This document shows positions 1 to 10,710 of a stretch of 64,000 nucleotides of DNA, in pieces (position 1 is the first letter of the stretch; the number at the start of each line of letters is the position of its first letter). The position numbers were made by a program, and so were the translations under genes. This DNA comes from Duganella sp. BuS-21. GTDB lineage: Bacteria; Pseudomonadota; Gammaproteobacteria; Burkholderiales; Burkholderiaceae_D. The notes beneath the pieces were generated by a model. The model ran no database searches, had not been told where the DNA came from, and saw only the letters and a list, made by a program, of their open reading frames with translations. The DNA is taken from contig CP097466.1 of the NCBI GenBank assembly GCA_041874725.1, positions 5,580,001 through 5,644,000 of the forward strand, read 5' to 3'.

Positions 1-152
1 TAATCGCGCCAAGCCAGCAACTGGAGCGGCTTCTGCTCCTGCATGACCGTGAAATGCCCGCGTATGAGCGGCACGTCAGCCGTAGGTAGCACTATGCGTT
101 GATCGCGCATGGCGATTAACCGGTTGACAGGAGAGGAGTAAGCTGGATTCAT
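1..152 (-). CDS. Partial hypothetical protein (N-terminus only)
   Basis: On the minus strand an ATG at 152-150 opens a frame that stays open for 50 codons to the window edge. The product begins MNPAYSSPVNRLIAMRD. I do not recognise the family from this much, and it lacks the helix-turn-helix start expected of a LacI regulator. A second in-frame ATG lies at codon 15. No convincing Shine-Dalgarno precedes the first ATG. The gene would be divergent from the pullulanase gene. The call rests only on an open frame with plausible codon use. Confidence 0.4.
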   Translation of the reverse strand, partial: MNPAYSSPVNRLIAMRDQRIVLPTADVPLIRGHFTVMQEQKPLQLLAWRD

Positions 153-228
153 GATTGGTATGCAACTAGCAATTTAATATCTAATTTGCAACTTGAGCAC
201 CATCATAGCGCACAATGAGGGCGTATCT

Positions 229-240
229 AAACTACAGTTT
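229..240. promoter_or_regulatory. Palindrome upstream of pullulanase with an ACTACA half-site
   Basis: AAACTACAGTTT is a perfect inverted repeat (AAACT, AC, AGTTT) about 90 bp before the pullulanase start. Its ACTACA core is also found upstream of the other starch genes in this window, for example in the full TGTAGT-N3-ACTACA palindrome at 19546-19560. The role as an operator is inferred. Confidence 0.35.
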
Positions 241-325
241 GTGGAGTACCATAGCCGCCAAATTCAGGGGTATTTCGCAGGTTGCTGTAACTGCACTACC
301 TTATTTCTATGGTTTGGAGACCAAT

Positions 326-3070
326 ATGACTGGTAAGCGCTTGGTGGTGGTTGGCTTGGGGAGCGCGCTGGCGCTGATTTGTCCGGGGGCTTGGGCCGCG
401 CCAACGCTGGCGGATTGCGACGGCGCGTACGCCACGACCGTGCGCGCCGCACCCGCCATCGACGCCCGCGCCTACTGGCTCAACGGCCAGCTGATCAAAT
501 GGCCCGGCATCGATGCCGGCGCCGGCGCCGCCGCCGCCGCCGTATTCAAGCTGTACTACTCCTCCACTGCCCTGCTGCGCGCCGCGCCAGGCGCGCGCGT
601 CACCGGTGCGGAGGGCGAATTGACGCTGTCGCGCTTTGACGGCGGCACGCCCGAGCGCTTCAAGTTCGTCGGCAATGGCGTGCTGCTGGCCGTCGCCGAT
701 CCGGCACGCGTGCCGGTCGCGCTGACGCGGCAAGTACTGCTGGTGCTGGAAGCCGAAGACGGCACCGTGCGCGACGTCACCTCCGTGCAACTGGCCGGCG
801 CGCTGGATGACATCTACGCCGGCGCGGCCAAGGCCGCCGATCTCGGCGTGACCGTCGGCCCGCGCGACGCCGGCTTCAAACTGTGGGCGCCCACCGCGCA
901 AAACGTGGCGCTGTGTACCTACGCCACCGGCAGCGGCAAAGCGAGCGCCATCACCACCATGACGCGCGATGACGCCAGCGGCATCTGGTCCGCGCGCGCC
1001 AGCCGCGCCGGCGAATACTATCAATACCTGGTGGACGTGGTGACGCCCACCGCAGGCCTGGTGCGCAACCTGGTCACCGATCCCTATTCCGTCAGCCTGA
1101 CCACCGATTCCAAACGCAGCTACGTCGTCGACCTCGACGCGCCGCGCTTGAAACCTGCCGGCTGGGAGCGCACGCCCGCGCCCAAGAAGGTCGCCGCGCA
1201 AACCGACATGACGGTGTACGAACTGCATGTGCGCGATTTCTCCATCAACGACAACACCGTCAGCGCCGCCAATCGCGGCAAGTACACCGCCTTCACCGAG
1301 ACCAAGTCCAACGGCATGAAGCACCTGGCCGCGCTGAGCAAAGCCGGCATGACGGACATTCACCTGCTGCCCGTGTACGACATCGGCAGCGTGCCGGAAC
1401 AAGGCTGCGTGGCGCCGGCGATTCCAGCGCAGGCGCCGGACAGCGAGGCGCAGCAGGCCATCGTGGAAAAGATCAAGTTCCAGGACTGCTACAACTGGGG
1501 TTACGATCCCTTCCACTACAGCGCGCCCGAAGGCAGCTACAGCACCGATCCGGCCGACGGCGCCAAGCGCATCGTCGAGTTCCGCCAGATGGTGCAGGCG
1601 CTACACCAGGCCGGCCTGCGGGTCGGCATGGACGTGGTCTACAACCACACCTACATCGCCGGCCAGAACGAGAAGTCGGTGCTGGACCGCGTGGTGCCCG
1701 GCTACTACCACCGCCTGAACGCCAAGGGCGACATCGAACGCTCCACCTGCTGCGACAACACCGCCACCGAAAACCTCATGATGGGCAAGCTGATGGTGGA
1801 TTCGGTGGCCATGTGGACCAGGCATTACAAGATCGATTCCTTCCGCTTCGACCTGATGGGCCACCAGCCGCGCGCCGTGATGGAGCAGCTGCAGCAGCGC
1901 GTCGGCAAGCACGGCAGCCGCCGACCGATCAACCTGATCGGCGAAGGCTGGAACTTCGGCGAAGTCGCCGACGGCGCGCGCTTCGTGCAGGCCTCGCAGC
2001 TGTCGCTGAACGGCAGCGGCATCGGCACCTTCAGCGACCGCGCACGCGACGCCGTGCGTGGCGGCGGCGCCGGCGACAGCGGCGTGCAGCTCATCACCCA
2101 GCAAGGCTACATCAATGGCCTGGTCTACGACGCCAACGCGCAAGCCGGCCAGCGTCCCGCCAGCGATCTGCTGGCCGCCTCCGACATGGTGAAGGCCGGC
2201 TTGGCGGGCACCATCCGTAGCTACGCGCTACCTACCGCAGACGGCCGCACCGTGGCGCTGCAGGACATCGTCTACGGCGGCAACCAGCCGGCCGGCTACG
2301 CCAGCGAACCGGGTGAAACGGTCAACTACGTCGAGAACCACGATAACCAGACCCTGTACGACATCAACGCCTTCAAGCTGCCGCAGGCCACCACCGCGCG
2401 CGAACGCGCGCAGGTGCAGATGCTGGGCGCCGCCATCAACGCCTTCAGCCAGGGCGTGGCCTACTTCCACGCCGGCTTCGACATCCTGCGTTCCAAATCA
2501 CTGGACCGCAACAGCTTCGAATCGGGCGACTGGTTCAATCGCCTGGACTGGACCTACCAGGACAACTACTACGGCACCGGCCTGCCGCCGGCCGCCGACA
2601 ACGGCAAGGACTACGCGCTGCTCAAGCCCCTGTTGCGCAACGCCGCGATCAAACCGGCGCCGGCCGATATCGCCTGGTCGCGCGACGCCTTCCGCGACCT
2701 GCTGGCGATCCGCTCCAGCAGCACGCTGTTCCGCCTGCGCACGGCGGACGACATCAAGCAGCGCCTGCGCTTCTTCAACACCGGCCCGTCACAAGTGCCG
2801 ACCGTGATCGCCGCCCACCTCGACGGCCAGGGCTACGCCGGCGCGCGCTTCAAATCCATCACTTACCTGATCAACGTCGACAAGACTGCGCAGCACATCA
2901 CCGTGCCGGAGGAGAAGGGCCGACGCTATAAACTGCACCCGGTCCACACCGGCGCCAACGCGGCGGACAAGCGCGTAGCCTCGGAAGCCAAATTCGACCA
3001 GGCCAGCGGCACCTACACCATCCCCGCGCGCAGCGCCGTGGTTTTCGTGGACACTATCGATACCAAATAA
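326..3070 (+). CDS. pulA: Secreted pullulanase-type alpha-1,6-glucosidase (GH13)
   Basis: Predicted to cleave alpha-1,6 branches of pullulan, amylopectin and limit dextrins outside the cytoplasm. The start chosen is ATG 326, preceded by TGGAGA. It gives 914 residues beginning with a signal peptide ending ICPGAWA; a longer open frame back to 215 has no signal sequence or ribosome site. An N-terminal pullulanase domain is followed by a CBM48-like region (GFKLWAPTAQNVALC), then the GH13 barrel. The YNWGYDP motif typical of type I pullulanases is present. Conserved regions are GMDVVYNHTY, FRFDLMGHQP (nucleophile D509), NLIGEGWNFGE (acid/base E540) and NYVENHDNQTL (D673). It converges with the alpha-amylase gene, with 75 bp and no clear terminator between them. 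Family assignment is firm; the pullulanase name is very likely. Confidence 0.93.
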   Translation: MTGKRLVVVGLGSALALICPGAWAAPTLADCDGAYATTVRAAPAIDARAYWLNGQLIKWPGIDAGAGAAAAAVFKLYYSSTALLRAAPGARVTGAEGELTLSRFDGGTPERFKFVGNGVLLAVADPARVPVALTRQVLLVLEAEDGTVRDVTSVQLAGALDDIYAGAAKAADLGVTVGPRDAGFKLWAPTAQNVALCTYATGSGKASAITTMTRDDASGIWSARASRAGEYYQYLVDVVTPTAGLVRNLVTDPYSVSLTTDSKRSYVVDLDAPRLKPAGWERTPAPKKVAAQTDMTVYELHVRDFSINDNTVSAANRGKYTAFTETKSNGMKHLAALSKAGMTDIHLLPVYDIGSVPEQGCVAPAIPAQAPDSEAQQAIVEKIKFQDCYNWGYDPFHYSAPEGSYSTDPADGAKRIVEFRQMVQALHQAGLRVGMDVVYNHTYIAGQNEKSVLDRVVPGYYHRLNAKGDIERSTCCDNTATENLMMGKLMVDSVAMWTRHYKIDSFRFDLMGHQPRAVMEQLQQRVGKHGSRRPINLIGEGWNFGEVADGARFVQASQLSLNGSGIGTFSDRARDAVRGGGAGDSGVQLITQQGYINGLVYDANAQAGQRPASDLLAASDMVKAGLAGTIRSYALPTADGRTVALQDIVYGGNQPAGYASEPGETVNYVENHDNQTLYDINAFKLPQATTARERAQVQMLGAAINAFSQGVAYFHAGFDILRSKSLDRNSFESGDWFNRLDWTYQDNYYGTGLPPAADNGKDYALLKPLLRNAAIKPAPADIAWSRDAFRDLLAIRSSSTLFRLRTADDIKQRLRFFNTGPSQVPTVIAAHLDGQGYAGARFKSITYLINVDKTAQHITVPEEKGRRYKLHPVHTGANAADKRVASEAKFDQASGTYTIPARSAVVFVDTIDTK

Positions 3071-3145
3071 CCGTCGACCAGACCATGAAACCAAGCTCGC
3101 TTACCCTGCCCACCCTGTAGATCGCTGATCAAGGATACGCTCGCG

Positions 3146-4807
3146 TTACTCCTGCCCGATCAACACCACGGCGTTGCGCGTGCCGAAGTTAACGCTGTCG
3201 CCACGCACCACGGCGGTTTTGCCGCTGTAATAATCCTTGACCTTCTGGCCGTTGGCGAACACCCCATGCACCTTGATGGTGATCGACTTGTTGGTCGGCA
3301 GGTCCAGCGCCACCACCACTTTGTCGCGCAAGCCGTCCTTCTCATACGTGCGCTTGAAGACATATGGTTTGGCTTTCAGCTGCTGGTGCACACCGGCGCC
3401 CACCGCCACATGGGCCTTGCGGAACAGGCCCAGTTTGGCCCAGTGCGCGCGCACTTCGGCGATCTTGTAACCGTCGCGCGCCACGTTCTGTTCCAGCTCG
3501 TTCCAGTTCATGAAGGAGCGCAGCTTGGCGTCGCCGGTGGCTTCGGCGATATCGAGCTTGCGCGCGGTTTCGTCGCCGTAGTAGATCTGCGCCGCGCCGG
3601 GCGCCAGCAGCAGTTTGGTGGCGCTCTCGAACGGCTTCTTGCGCGATGCGTCGAACGGCGCGCCGTCGTCGTGCGAATCCAGATAGTTCAATACCGAGTA
3701 ACCGGTCAGCGCGCCACCGTGCAGGGCGTTGGAATAGGCGCTGAAGATGGCTTCATAGTCCTTCCTGGCATCGTGCACCAGGCCGAAGTTGATCATGCTG
3801 TTGAAGTTAGCCTGGTAGTAGTTGACGTACTGGCCGCTGCCCAGATGATGCGACTGCCCTTCGGCGATGTTGTAGTTGTAGACCTCCGCCACCGAGAAGA
3901 ATTTGTCGTCGCTGAGTTTCTTCTCCGGATTGGCCTTCTTCCAGTCCTCGTAGGCCAGCGACGCTTCCTTCAGCAGCTCCTTCCACGCCTTGGGTTCCAC
4001 GTGCTTGACGGTGTCGGCGCGGAAGCCGTCCACGCCGTACTTGCGGATCCAGTCGGTGTGCCACTTGATCAGGTAGTAGCGCGGTGCGCGCGGATAGCCG
4101 GTGCGGGCGAAGAACTCGTTCAGGCTCTTGACCTCCTGCTCGAAGCGGCCCTCGCGCTGCCACTTCGCCATCAAACGCTCCGGCAGCTCCACCGGCGTAT
4201 CGCTATCGGTCAGGAAGTCCGGCAGGTTTTTCACCAGTGTGCATTCAACGAAGGTCTTGGCGTCCTTGTAGGTGCACACAGGGCCGGTGCGGACCCAGTC
4301 CTTCGGCCACACCGGATCGACATCCGTCACCGGGCCGGTTTGGTTCATCACCACGTCCAGCACCACGCGGATGCCGCGCGCGTGCGCCGCATCGACCAGA
4401 TTGCGGAAATCGTTCTCGGTGCCGATGTTGGCGTCGACCGTGGTGAAGTCGGAAGCCCAATAGCCGTGGAAGCCGTAGGAGCGGCCGGTGCCTTCATCGG
4501 TGCCATCGTGGATCTGCTCGACCGGCGGCGTGACCCAGATGGCGGTCACGCCCAGGGAGTCGAAATAGCCCTCGTTGATCTTGTTGATGATGCCGGCCAG
4601 GTCGCCGCCCATGTAGCCGCGCAGCGGCGCGGCATCGGCGCGGCGGTCGTAGGCCAGGTCGTTGCCGTTGAAGGCGTTGCTGAAACGGTCCGTCAGCAGG
4701 AAATAGACTGTCGCGTTCTCCCACAGGAATGGCTTGGGCTTTTCCGCGGCAAGCGCGGTGCTGCTTGCACCCAATGCCAGGGTCAGTGCGAGTGTGGTCA
4801 ATTTCAT
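3146..4807 (-). CDS. Periplasmic/secreted alpha-amylase (GH13, MalS-like)
   Basis: Predicted endo-acting alpha-1,4-glucan hydrolase of 553 residues. It has a signal peptide (MKLTTLALTLALGASSTALA, cut before AEKPK). The GH13 barrel shows region I DVVMNQTG (D151), region II GFRADTVKHV (nucleophile D265), region III FSVAEVYN (acid/base E308) and region IV LDSHDDGAPF (D380). Regions I and IV are slightly unusual, with NQ in place of NH and SHDD in place of NHD, as seen in some periplasmic MalS-type amylases. It is the last gene of a minus-strand set, 22 bp after pgm and downstream of the sugar transporter, so its products would feed the same route. Catalytic residues look intact. Confidence 0.9.
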   Translation of the reverse strand: MKLTTLALTLALGASSTALAAEKPKPFLWENATVYFLLTDRFSNAFNGNDLAYDRRADAAPLRGYMGGDLAGIINKINEGYFDSLGVTAIWVTPPVEQIHDGTDEGTGRSYGFHGYWASDFTTVDANIGTENDFRNLVDAAHARGIRVVLDVVMNQTGPVTDVDPVWPKDWVRTGPVCTYKDAKTFVECTLVKNLPDFLTDSDTPVELPERLMAKWQREGRFEQEVKSLNEFFARTGYPRAPRYYLIKWHTDWIRKYGVDGFRADTVKHVEPKAWKELLKEASLAYEDWKKANPEKKLSDDKFFSVAEVYNYNIAEGQSHHLGSGQYVNYYQANFNSMINFGLVHDARKDYEAIFSAYSNALHGGALTGYSVLNYLDSHDDGAPFDASRKKPFESATKLLLAPGAAQIYYGDETARKLDIAEATGDAKLRSFMNWNELEQNVARDGYKIAEVRAHWAKLGLFRKAHVAVGAGVHQQLKAKPYVFKRTYEKDGLRDKVVVALDLPTNKSITIKVHGVFANGQKVKDYYSGKTAVVRGDSVNFGTRNAVVLIGQE

Positions 4808-4829
4808 GCTGTCGTCCTTATCGTGGTTT

Positions 4830-6512
<1,683 letters not shown>

Positions 6513-7832
6513 TCAAACGGGTTCCGCCTCGTCGCGCACGATGAGCGTCAGTACGCCGGCGACGATCATGCACACGCCGCCCAGCATCAAGGTCTTGACC
6601 GAGTGACCGCCGAACCAGTACTTGGTGACGAAGCCCAGTACCAGGCCGCTGACGATCTGCGGAATCACGATGAAGAAGTTGAACAGGCCCATAAAGTAGC
6701 CCATGCGCTTGGGCGGCAGCGCGCCGGCCAGGATCGCGTACGGCATGGTCAGGATGCTGGCCCACGCGATGCCCACGCCGATCATCGGGATGAACAGGGT
6801 GTTCAGGTCGCGGATCGCGTAAATGCTGAACAGGCTGGCGCCGCCGATAATCAAACAAGTCAGGTGCACGATCTTGCGGCTGGTGTAGCGCGCAAATATC
6901 GGCAGGATGAACGCGGCCAGCGCCGACACGCCGCCGTAGACGGCAAACATCACGCCCACATGGTTGCCGGCTTCCTGGAACGCGGCCGATTGCGCGTCGG
7001 TGGTGCCGAACACGTTTTCGCTAACGGCGTTGGTGGTGTAGATCCACATCGCGAACAGCGCGATCCAGGTGAAGAACTGCACGGCCGCCAGTTGCATCAT
7101 GGTCTTCGGCATTTTGGTGAAGCCGCTGAAGATTTCGGTGATGGCGTGGCCCAGGCCCTTGCTGCGCAGCTGCTCGGCGCGGAACGCGGCCATGTCTTCC
7201 GGCGGCAGTTCCTTCGCGGTCAGCACGGTCCACATCACGGCCAGGAAGTACACGGCGCCGCCGGCGTAGAACGAATAGCGCACGGTGTCCGGGATGCCGC
7301 CGCCGACCGGCACATTGGCCACGCCGAAGTGGGTGAAGATGGTCGGCAGCATGGAGGCGATCACCGCGCCCCAGCCGATGAAGAAGGTCTGCATCGCGAA
7401 GCCGGCGGTCTGCTGCGATGGTCCGAGCTTGTCGCCGACGAAGGCGCGGAACGGTTCCATCGAGACGTTGATGGCGCCGTCGAGCAGCCACAGGACCACC
7501 ACGGCCATCCACAACGACGATGAATTCGGCATCAGGAACAAGGCGATGGACGCCAGCAGCGCGCCGATGAAGAAGAATGGCCGGCGGCGGCCCCAGGTCG
7601 GGTGCCAGGTGTTGTCGCTCAGGTAGCCGATCACGGGCTGCACCAGCAGGCCGGTGACCGGCGCGGCCAGCCAGAACAGGGACAGATCGTCGGGATTGGC
7701 GCCCAGCGTGGAGAAAATCCGGCTAACGTTGGCGTTTTGCAGCGCGAAGCCGAATTGGATGCCGAAGAAGCCGAGGCTCATGTTCCACAGCTGCCAGAAC
7801 GACAGGATGGGCTTATTACTGGAAGAGTGCAT
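6513..7832 (-). CDS. MFS sugar transporter, GPH/SLC45-like (probable maltose/maltodextrin importer)
   Basis: Predicted inner-membrane proton symporter for maltose or short maltodextrins. The start chosen is ATG 7832 (MHSSSNKPILSFWQLW), giving 439 residues and about twelve hydrophobic segments; the frame extends upstream, but those residues would lie across the promoter. The loop after helix 2 has GYLSDNTWHPTWGRRRP, the GRRRP motif typical of the SLC45/sucrose-maltose branch. Caulobacter MalY-type transporters of this branch work with a TonB receptor. First gene of the minus-strand set with pgm and amylase. A good promoter lies just upstream (7864-7892). The substrate is inferred from context. 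Confidence 0.85.
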   Translation of the reverse strand: MHSSSNKPILSFWQLWNMSLGFFGIQFGFALQNANVSRIFSTLGANPDDLSLFWLAAPVTGLLVQPVIGYLSDNTWHPTWGRRRPFFFIGALLASIALFLMPNSSSLWMAVVVLWLLDGAINVSMEPFRAFVGDKLGPSQQTAGFAMQTFFIGWGAVIASMLPTIFTHFGVANVPVGGGIPDTVRYSFYAGGAVYFLAVMWTVLTAKELPPEDMAAFRAEQLRSKGLGHAITEIFSGFTKMPKTMMQLAAVQFFTWIALFAMWIYTTNAVSENVFGTTDAQSAAFQEAGNHVGVMFAVYGGVSALAAFILPIFARYTSRKIVHLTCLIIGGASLFSIYAIRDLNTLFIPMIGVGIAWASILTMPYAILAGALPPKRMGYFMGLFNFFIVIPQIVSGLVLGFVTKYWFGGHSVKTLMLGGVCMIVAGVLTLIVRDEAEPV

Positions 7833-7863
7833 GCTGCGCGTCCCGTATTTTGAAATTTGTAGG

Positions 7864-7892
7864 AAAATAACACGCCACCCCAGGCATGTCAA
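7864..7892 (-). promoter_or_regulatory. Sigma-70-type promoter for the transporter-pgm-amylase operon
   Basis: On the minus strand a perfect -35 TTGACA (7892-7887) is followed after exactly 17 bp by TATTTT (7869-7864). Transcription would begin near 7857, some 25 nt before the transporter ATG. A CTACA element falls at the predicted start of transcription. Confidence 0.6.
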
Positions 7893-7894
7893 TC

Positions 7895-7906
7895 GGAAGA
7901 ACTTCC
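7895..7906. promoter_or_regulatory. Perfect palindrome GGAAGAACTTCC next to the transporter promoter
   Basis: Five-base arms GGAAG/CTTCC separated by AA lie three bases upstream of the -35 of the transporter promoter, between two divergent starch genes. The adjoining CTTCCTAG octamer also occurs, on the minus strand, between the -10 box and the TonB receptor gene at 19402-19409. An activator or repressor site is inferred. Confidence 0.4.
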
Positions 7907-8003
7907 TAGTAAAATGAAGGAAATAAGCCTGTTCAGAGGCAGGGCTATGGTGTCAAATGTAGCCAAACAACAAAACTCACAGACGACTACGAGACCCTAA
8001 CAC

Positions 8004-10445
8004 ATGACCATTAACTCATTTGCAACCCTGGCCACCGTCACGCTGCTGGCCAGCCAGGCCGCGCTGGCGCAAAACGCCGACCGCAAGTTCGACGGCGTCA
8101 CCCAGCGCGAAGGCCACCTGGAAGTGCGCACCAGCGACGGCCACTACCTGATCAAGCCCTACTCCACCGGCATCGTCGAAACCACCTTCGTCCCGAAGGG
8201 CGAAACGGTGGACCCGGCCTCGCATGCCGTGGTGCTGGCGCCGGCCGATGTGAAAACCACCTTGAAGCAAACAGGCGGCAGCTATGAATATGCCACATCC
8301 GGCATCACCGTCACCATTACCCGCGCGCCGTTCAAAATCGCCTACGCCTACAAAGGCAAGCCGCTGGTGGCGGAAAAGCGCGGCTACATCCATGTGAAGG
8401 ACAGCGTTGCCACCGGCAGCAAGGATATCAATAAAGGCGAGGCGCGCACACTGGAAGCCATCGAATTCGCCATCGACAAGAACGAAGCGTTGTACGGCGC
8501 CGGCTCGCGCGCGGTGGGTATGGACCGTCGCGGCCTGCGCTACACCTTGTACAACAAGGCCAACTACGGCTACGGCGACCGCTCGGAGCTGATGGGCTAC
8601 ACCATGCCGATCGCGATGTCGTCCAAGATGTACGCCATCCATTTCGACAATCCGCAAACCGGCTACCTCGATTTCGACAGCAAGAAGAACAACAGCCTGA
8701 CCTACGAGGCCATCGGCGGCCGCAAGACCTATCAGGTGATCGCCGGCGACACCTGGGAAGACGTGGTGGGTAATTACACCAGCCTGACCGGCAAACAACC
8801 GCTGCCGCCGCGCTGGGCCTTCGGTAACTTCGCCATGCGCTTCGGTTATCACAACGAGCAGGAAGCCCGCACCACGGTCGACAAGTTCATCGCCGCAGAT
8901 ATTCCGCTCGACGCGATCGTGTTCGACCTGTACTGGTTCGGCAAGGAAGTCAAAGGCACGATGGGCAATCTGGCCTGGGACAAGGACAGCTTCCCGAATC
9001 CGGAAGGCATGATTGCCGACTTCCAGAAAAAAGGCGTGCAGACGGTGGTGATTACGGAGCCGTTCGTGGTCGACACCTCCAGGCGCTGGCAGGAAGCGGT
9101 GGACAAGAAGGTGCTGGCCACCGGACCGGATGGCAAGCCGATGACCTATGACTTCTTCTTTGGCCATACCGGCATCATCGACATCTTCAGCAAGCAGGGC
9201 AAGGACTGGTACTGGGACATCTACAAAGGCCTGCGCCAGCAGGGCGTGACCGGCGTGTGGGGCGACCTGGGCGAGCCGGAAATGCATCCGACCGAAACGC
9301 GCCACGCCACCGGCACGGCGGACCAGGTACACAACATCTACGGCCATCAATGGGCGCGGCTGGTGGCGGAAGGCTACCAGCAGGACTTCCCGGCCGAGCG
9401 GCCGTTCATCCTGATGCGCTCCGGTTACTCGGGTACGCAGCGCTACGGCATCATCCCATGGTCGGGCGACGTCGATCGCGGCTGGGGCGGACTGCAATCG
9501 CAGCCGGAGATCGCGCTGCAGATGGGCATGCAGGGCGTCGGCTATATGCACTCGGACCTGGGCGGCTTCGCCAATCCGGTACTGGACAATGAGCTGTACA
9601 CGCGCTGGCTGCAGTACGGCGTGTTCCAGCCGGTGTTCCGCCCGCACGCGCAGGAGGAAGTGCCGTCGGAGCCGGTGTATCGCGAAGATAAAACCAAGGC
9701 GCTGGCGCGCGAAGCGATCCGTCTGCGCTATCGCCTGCTGCCGTATAACTACACACTGGGCTTCGACAACAACCAGCAAGGCTTGCCGCTGATGCGTCCG
9801 ATGATGTATGAGGAACCGGGCAACGCCAAAGTACGCGCCATGTCGTCGACCTACTTGTGGGGCAAGGACTTCCTGGTCACGCCGGTACTGAAGCAAGGCG
9901 CCACCAAGGCCGACGTCTACTTCCCTGCCCGCAGTGCGTGGTTCGACTTCTACACCGGCGAACGCCAGGCTGGCGGCGCCACGCGGTCGATCGAACTGGC
10001 GGCGGACCACGTGCCGGTGTATGTGCGCGCCGGCGCGTTTGTGCCGATGGCGAAGGCGGTGCAGACCACGCGCGACTACAACACCACGAACATCGAGCTG
10101 CATTACTGGCACGACGCCTCGGCAAAAGTCGGCAGCGGCAAGCTGTATGACGACGATGGCCTGACCGCGCAATCCTACGAGCAGGGCAAGTACGAACTGC
10201 TGCGCTTCACCAGCAAGCTCGATGGCAAAGCCCTGTCGCTGAAGGTTGAATCGGAAGTGGGCAAGCAGTGGCAGCGCCCGCAGCGCGCCATCGCGTTGAA
10301 AGTCCACACCGTGACGGCGGCGCCGTCGTCGGTGCGTGTGGACGGCAAGGTCGCCGTGTTCGGCTGGGACCAGAAGACCTTCCAGCTCACCGTGGACCTG
10401 CCGGCCAGCGACGCCGCCAGCCGCAGCGTCGACATCACCCTGTAA
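8004..10445 (+). CDS. Alpha-glucosidase / alpha-transglucosidase, GH31
   Basis: Predicted periplasmic or surface enzyme acting on alpha-glucosides released from starch. It has 813 residues with a signal peptide (MTINSFATLATVTLLASQAALA, then QN). Order: N-terminal GH31 beta-domain, catalytic barrel, proximal and distal beta-sandwiches (DUF5110-like C-terminus). The nucleophile is D421 in VWGDLGEPEMHP and the acid/base is D489 in PWSGDVDRGWGG. The GDLGEPE form of the nucleophile motif resembles GH31 enzymes described as 4-alpha-glucosyltransferases (Cellvibrio Agd31B type), so it may transfer rather than simply hydrolyse. Divergent from the transporter operon. An ACGACTAC sequence at 7983-7990, shared with the 19.8-kb amylase leader, lies 13 bp before the ATG. 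Confidence 0.92.
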   Translation: MTINSFATLATVTLLASQAALAQNADRKFDGVTQREGHLEVRTSDGHYLIKPYSTGIVETTFVPKGETVDPASHAVVLAPADVKTTLKQTGGSYEYATSGITVTITRAPFKIAYAYKGKPLVAEKRGYIHVKDSVATGSKDINKGEARTLEAIEFAIDKNEALYGAGSRAVGMDRRGLRYTLYNKANYGYGDRSELMGYTMPIAMSSKMYAIHFDNPQTGYLDFDSKKNNSLTYEAIGGRKTYQVIAGDTWEDVVGNYTSLTGKQPLPPRWAFGNFAMRFGYHNEQEARTTVDKFIAADIPLDAIVFDLYWFGKEVKGTMGNLAWDKDSFPNPEGMIADFQKKGVQTVVITEPFVVDTSRRWQEAVDKKVLATGPDGKPMTYDFFFGHTGIIDIFSKQGKDWYWDIYKGLRQQGVTGVWGDLGEPEMHPTETRHATGTADQVHNIYGHQWARLVAEGYQQDFPAERPFILMRSGYSGTQRYGIIPWSGDVDRGWGGLQSQPEIALQMGMQGVGYMHSDLGGFANPVLDNELYTRWLQYGVFQPVFRPHAQEEVPSEPVYREDKTKALAREAIRLRYRLLPYNYTLGFDNNQQGLPLMRPMMYEEPGNAKVRAMSSTYLWGKDFLVTPVLKQGATKADVYFPARSAWFDFYTGERQAGGATRSIELAADHVPVYVRAGAFVPMAKAVQTTRDYNTTNIELHYWHDASAKVGSGKLYDDDGLTAQSYEQGKYELLRFTSKLDGKALSLKVESEVGKQWQRPQRAIALKVHTVTAAPSSVRVDGKVAVFGWDQKTFQLTVDLPASDAASRSVDITL

Positions 10446-10522
10446 TTCGCCGCCGGCCCGACAGCGAGATTTCGTTGTAGCTGTCGTTGTCGCAGTACTG
10501 GTAGGCATAGGCGGCTCACCTG

Positions 10523-10710
10523 ATGACCACGCTGAAAAAGAAGGTGGCCGATATAGAATTACTGCAAGTGAAGCTCGCGTAAAACAAAGCCCACCTGCTT
10601 AGCCTGATCCACCTGATCGACACCAAGCCGGACGACGTGGACTGCAAGGACAACGCCACACGAGTACTGAACAGCATGAACATCCCCGACTCCGGCGCCA
10701 GGTCCTCGCA
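10523..10710 (+). pseudogene. Remnant of a small gene with an in-frame stop
   Basis: ATG 10523 encodes MTTLKKKVADIELLQVKLA, then a TAA at 10580-10582, then the same frame goes on as NKAHLLSLIHLIDTKPDDVD and further to about 10710. Both parts read as ordinary protein with helical character, so one nonsense change in a small gene is the simplest reading. No family recognised. The 3' part is antisense to the end of the 10599-11039 gene. Confidence 0.3.

Noticed and set aside
8016..10508. 830-codon open frame antisense to the GH31 alpha-glucosidase
   Set aside because: Same GC-driven artefact; the GH31 catalytic motifs on the plus strand are complete.
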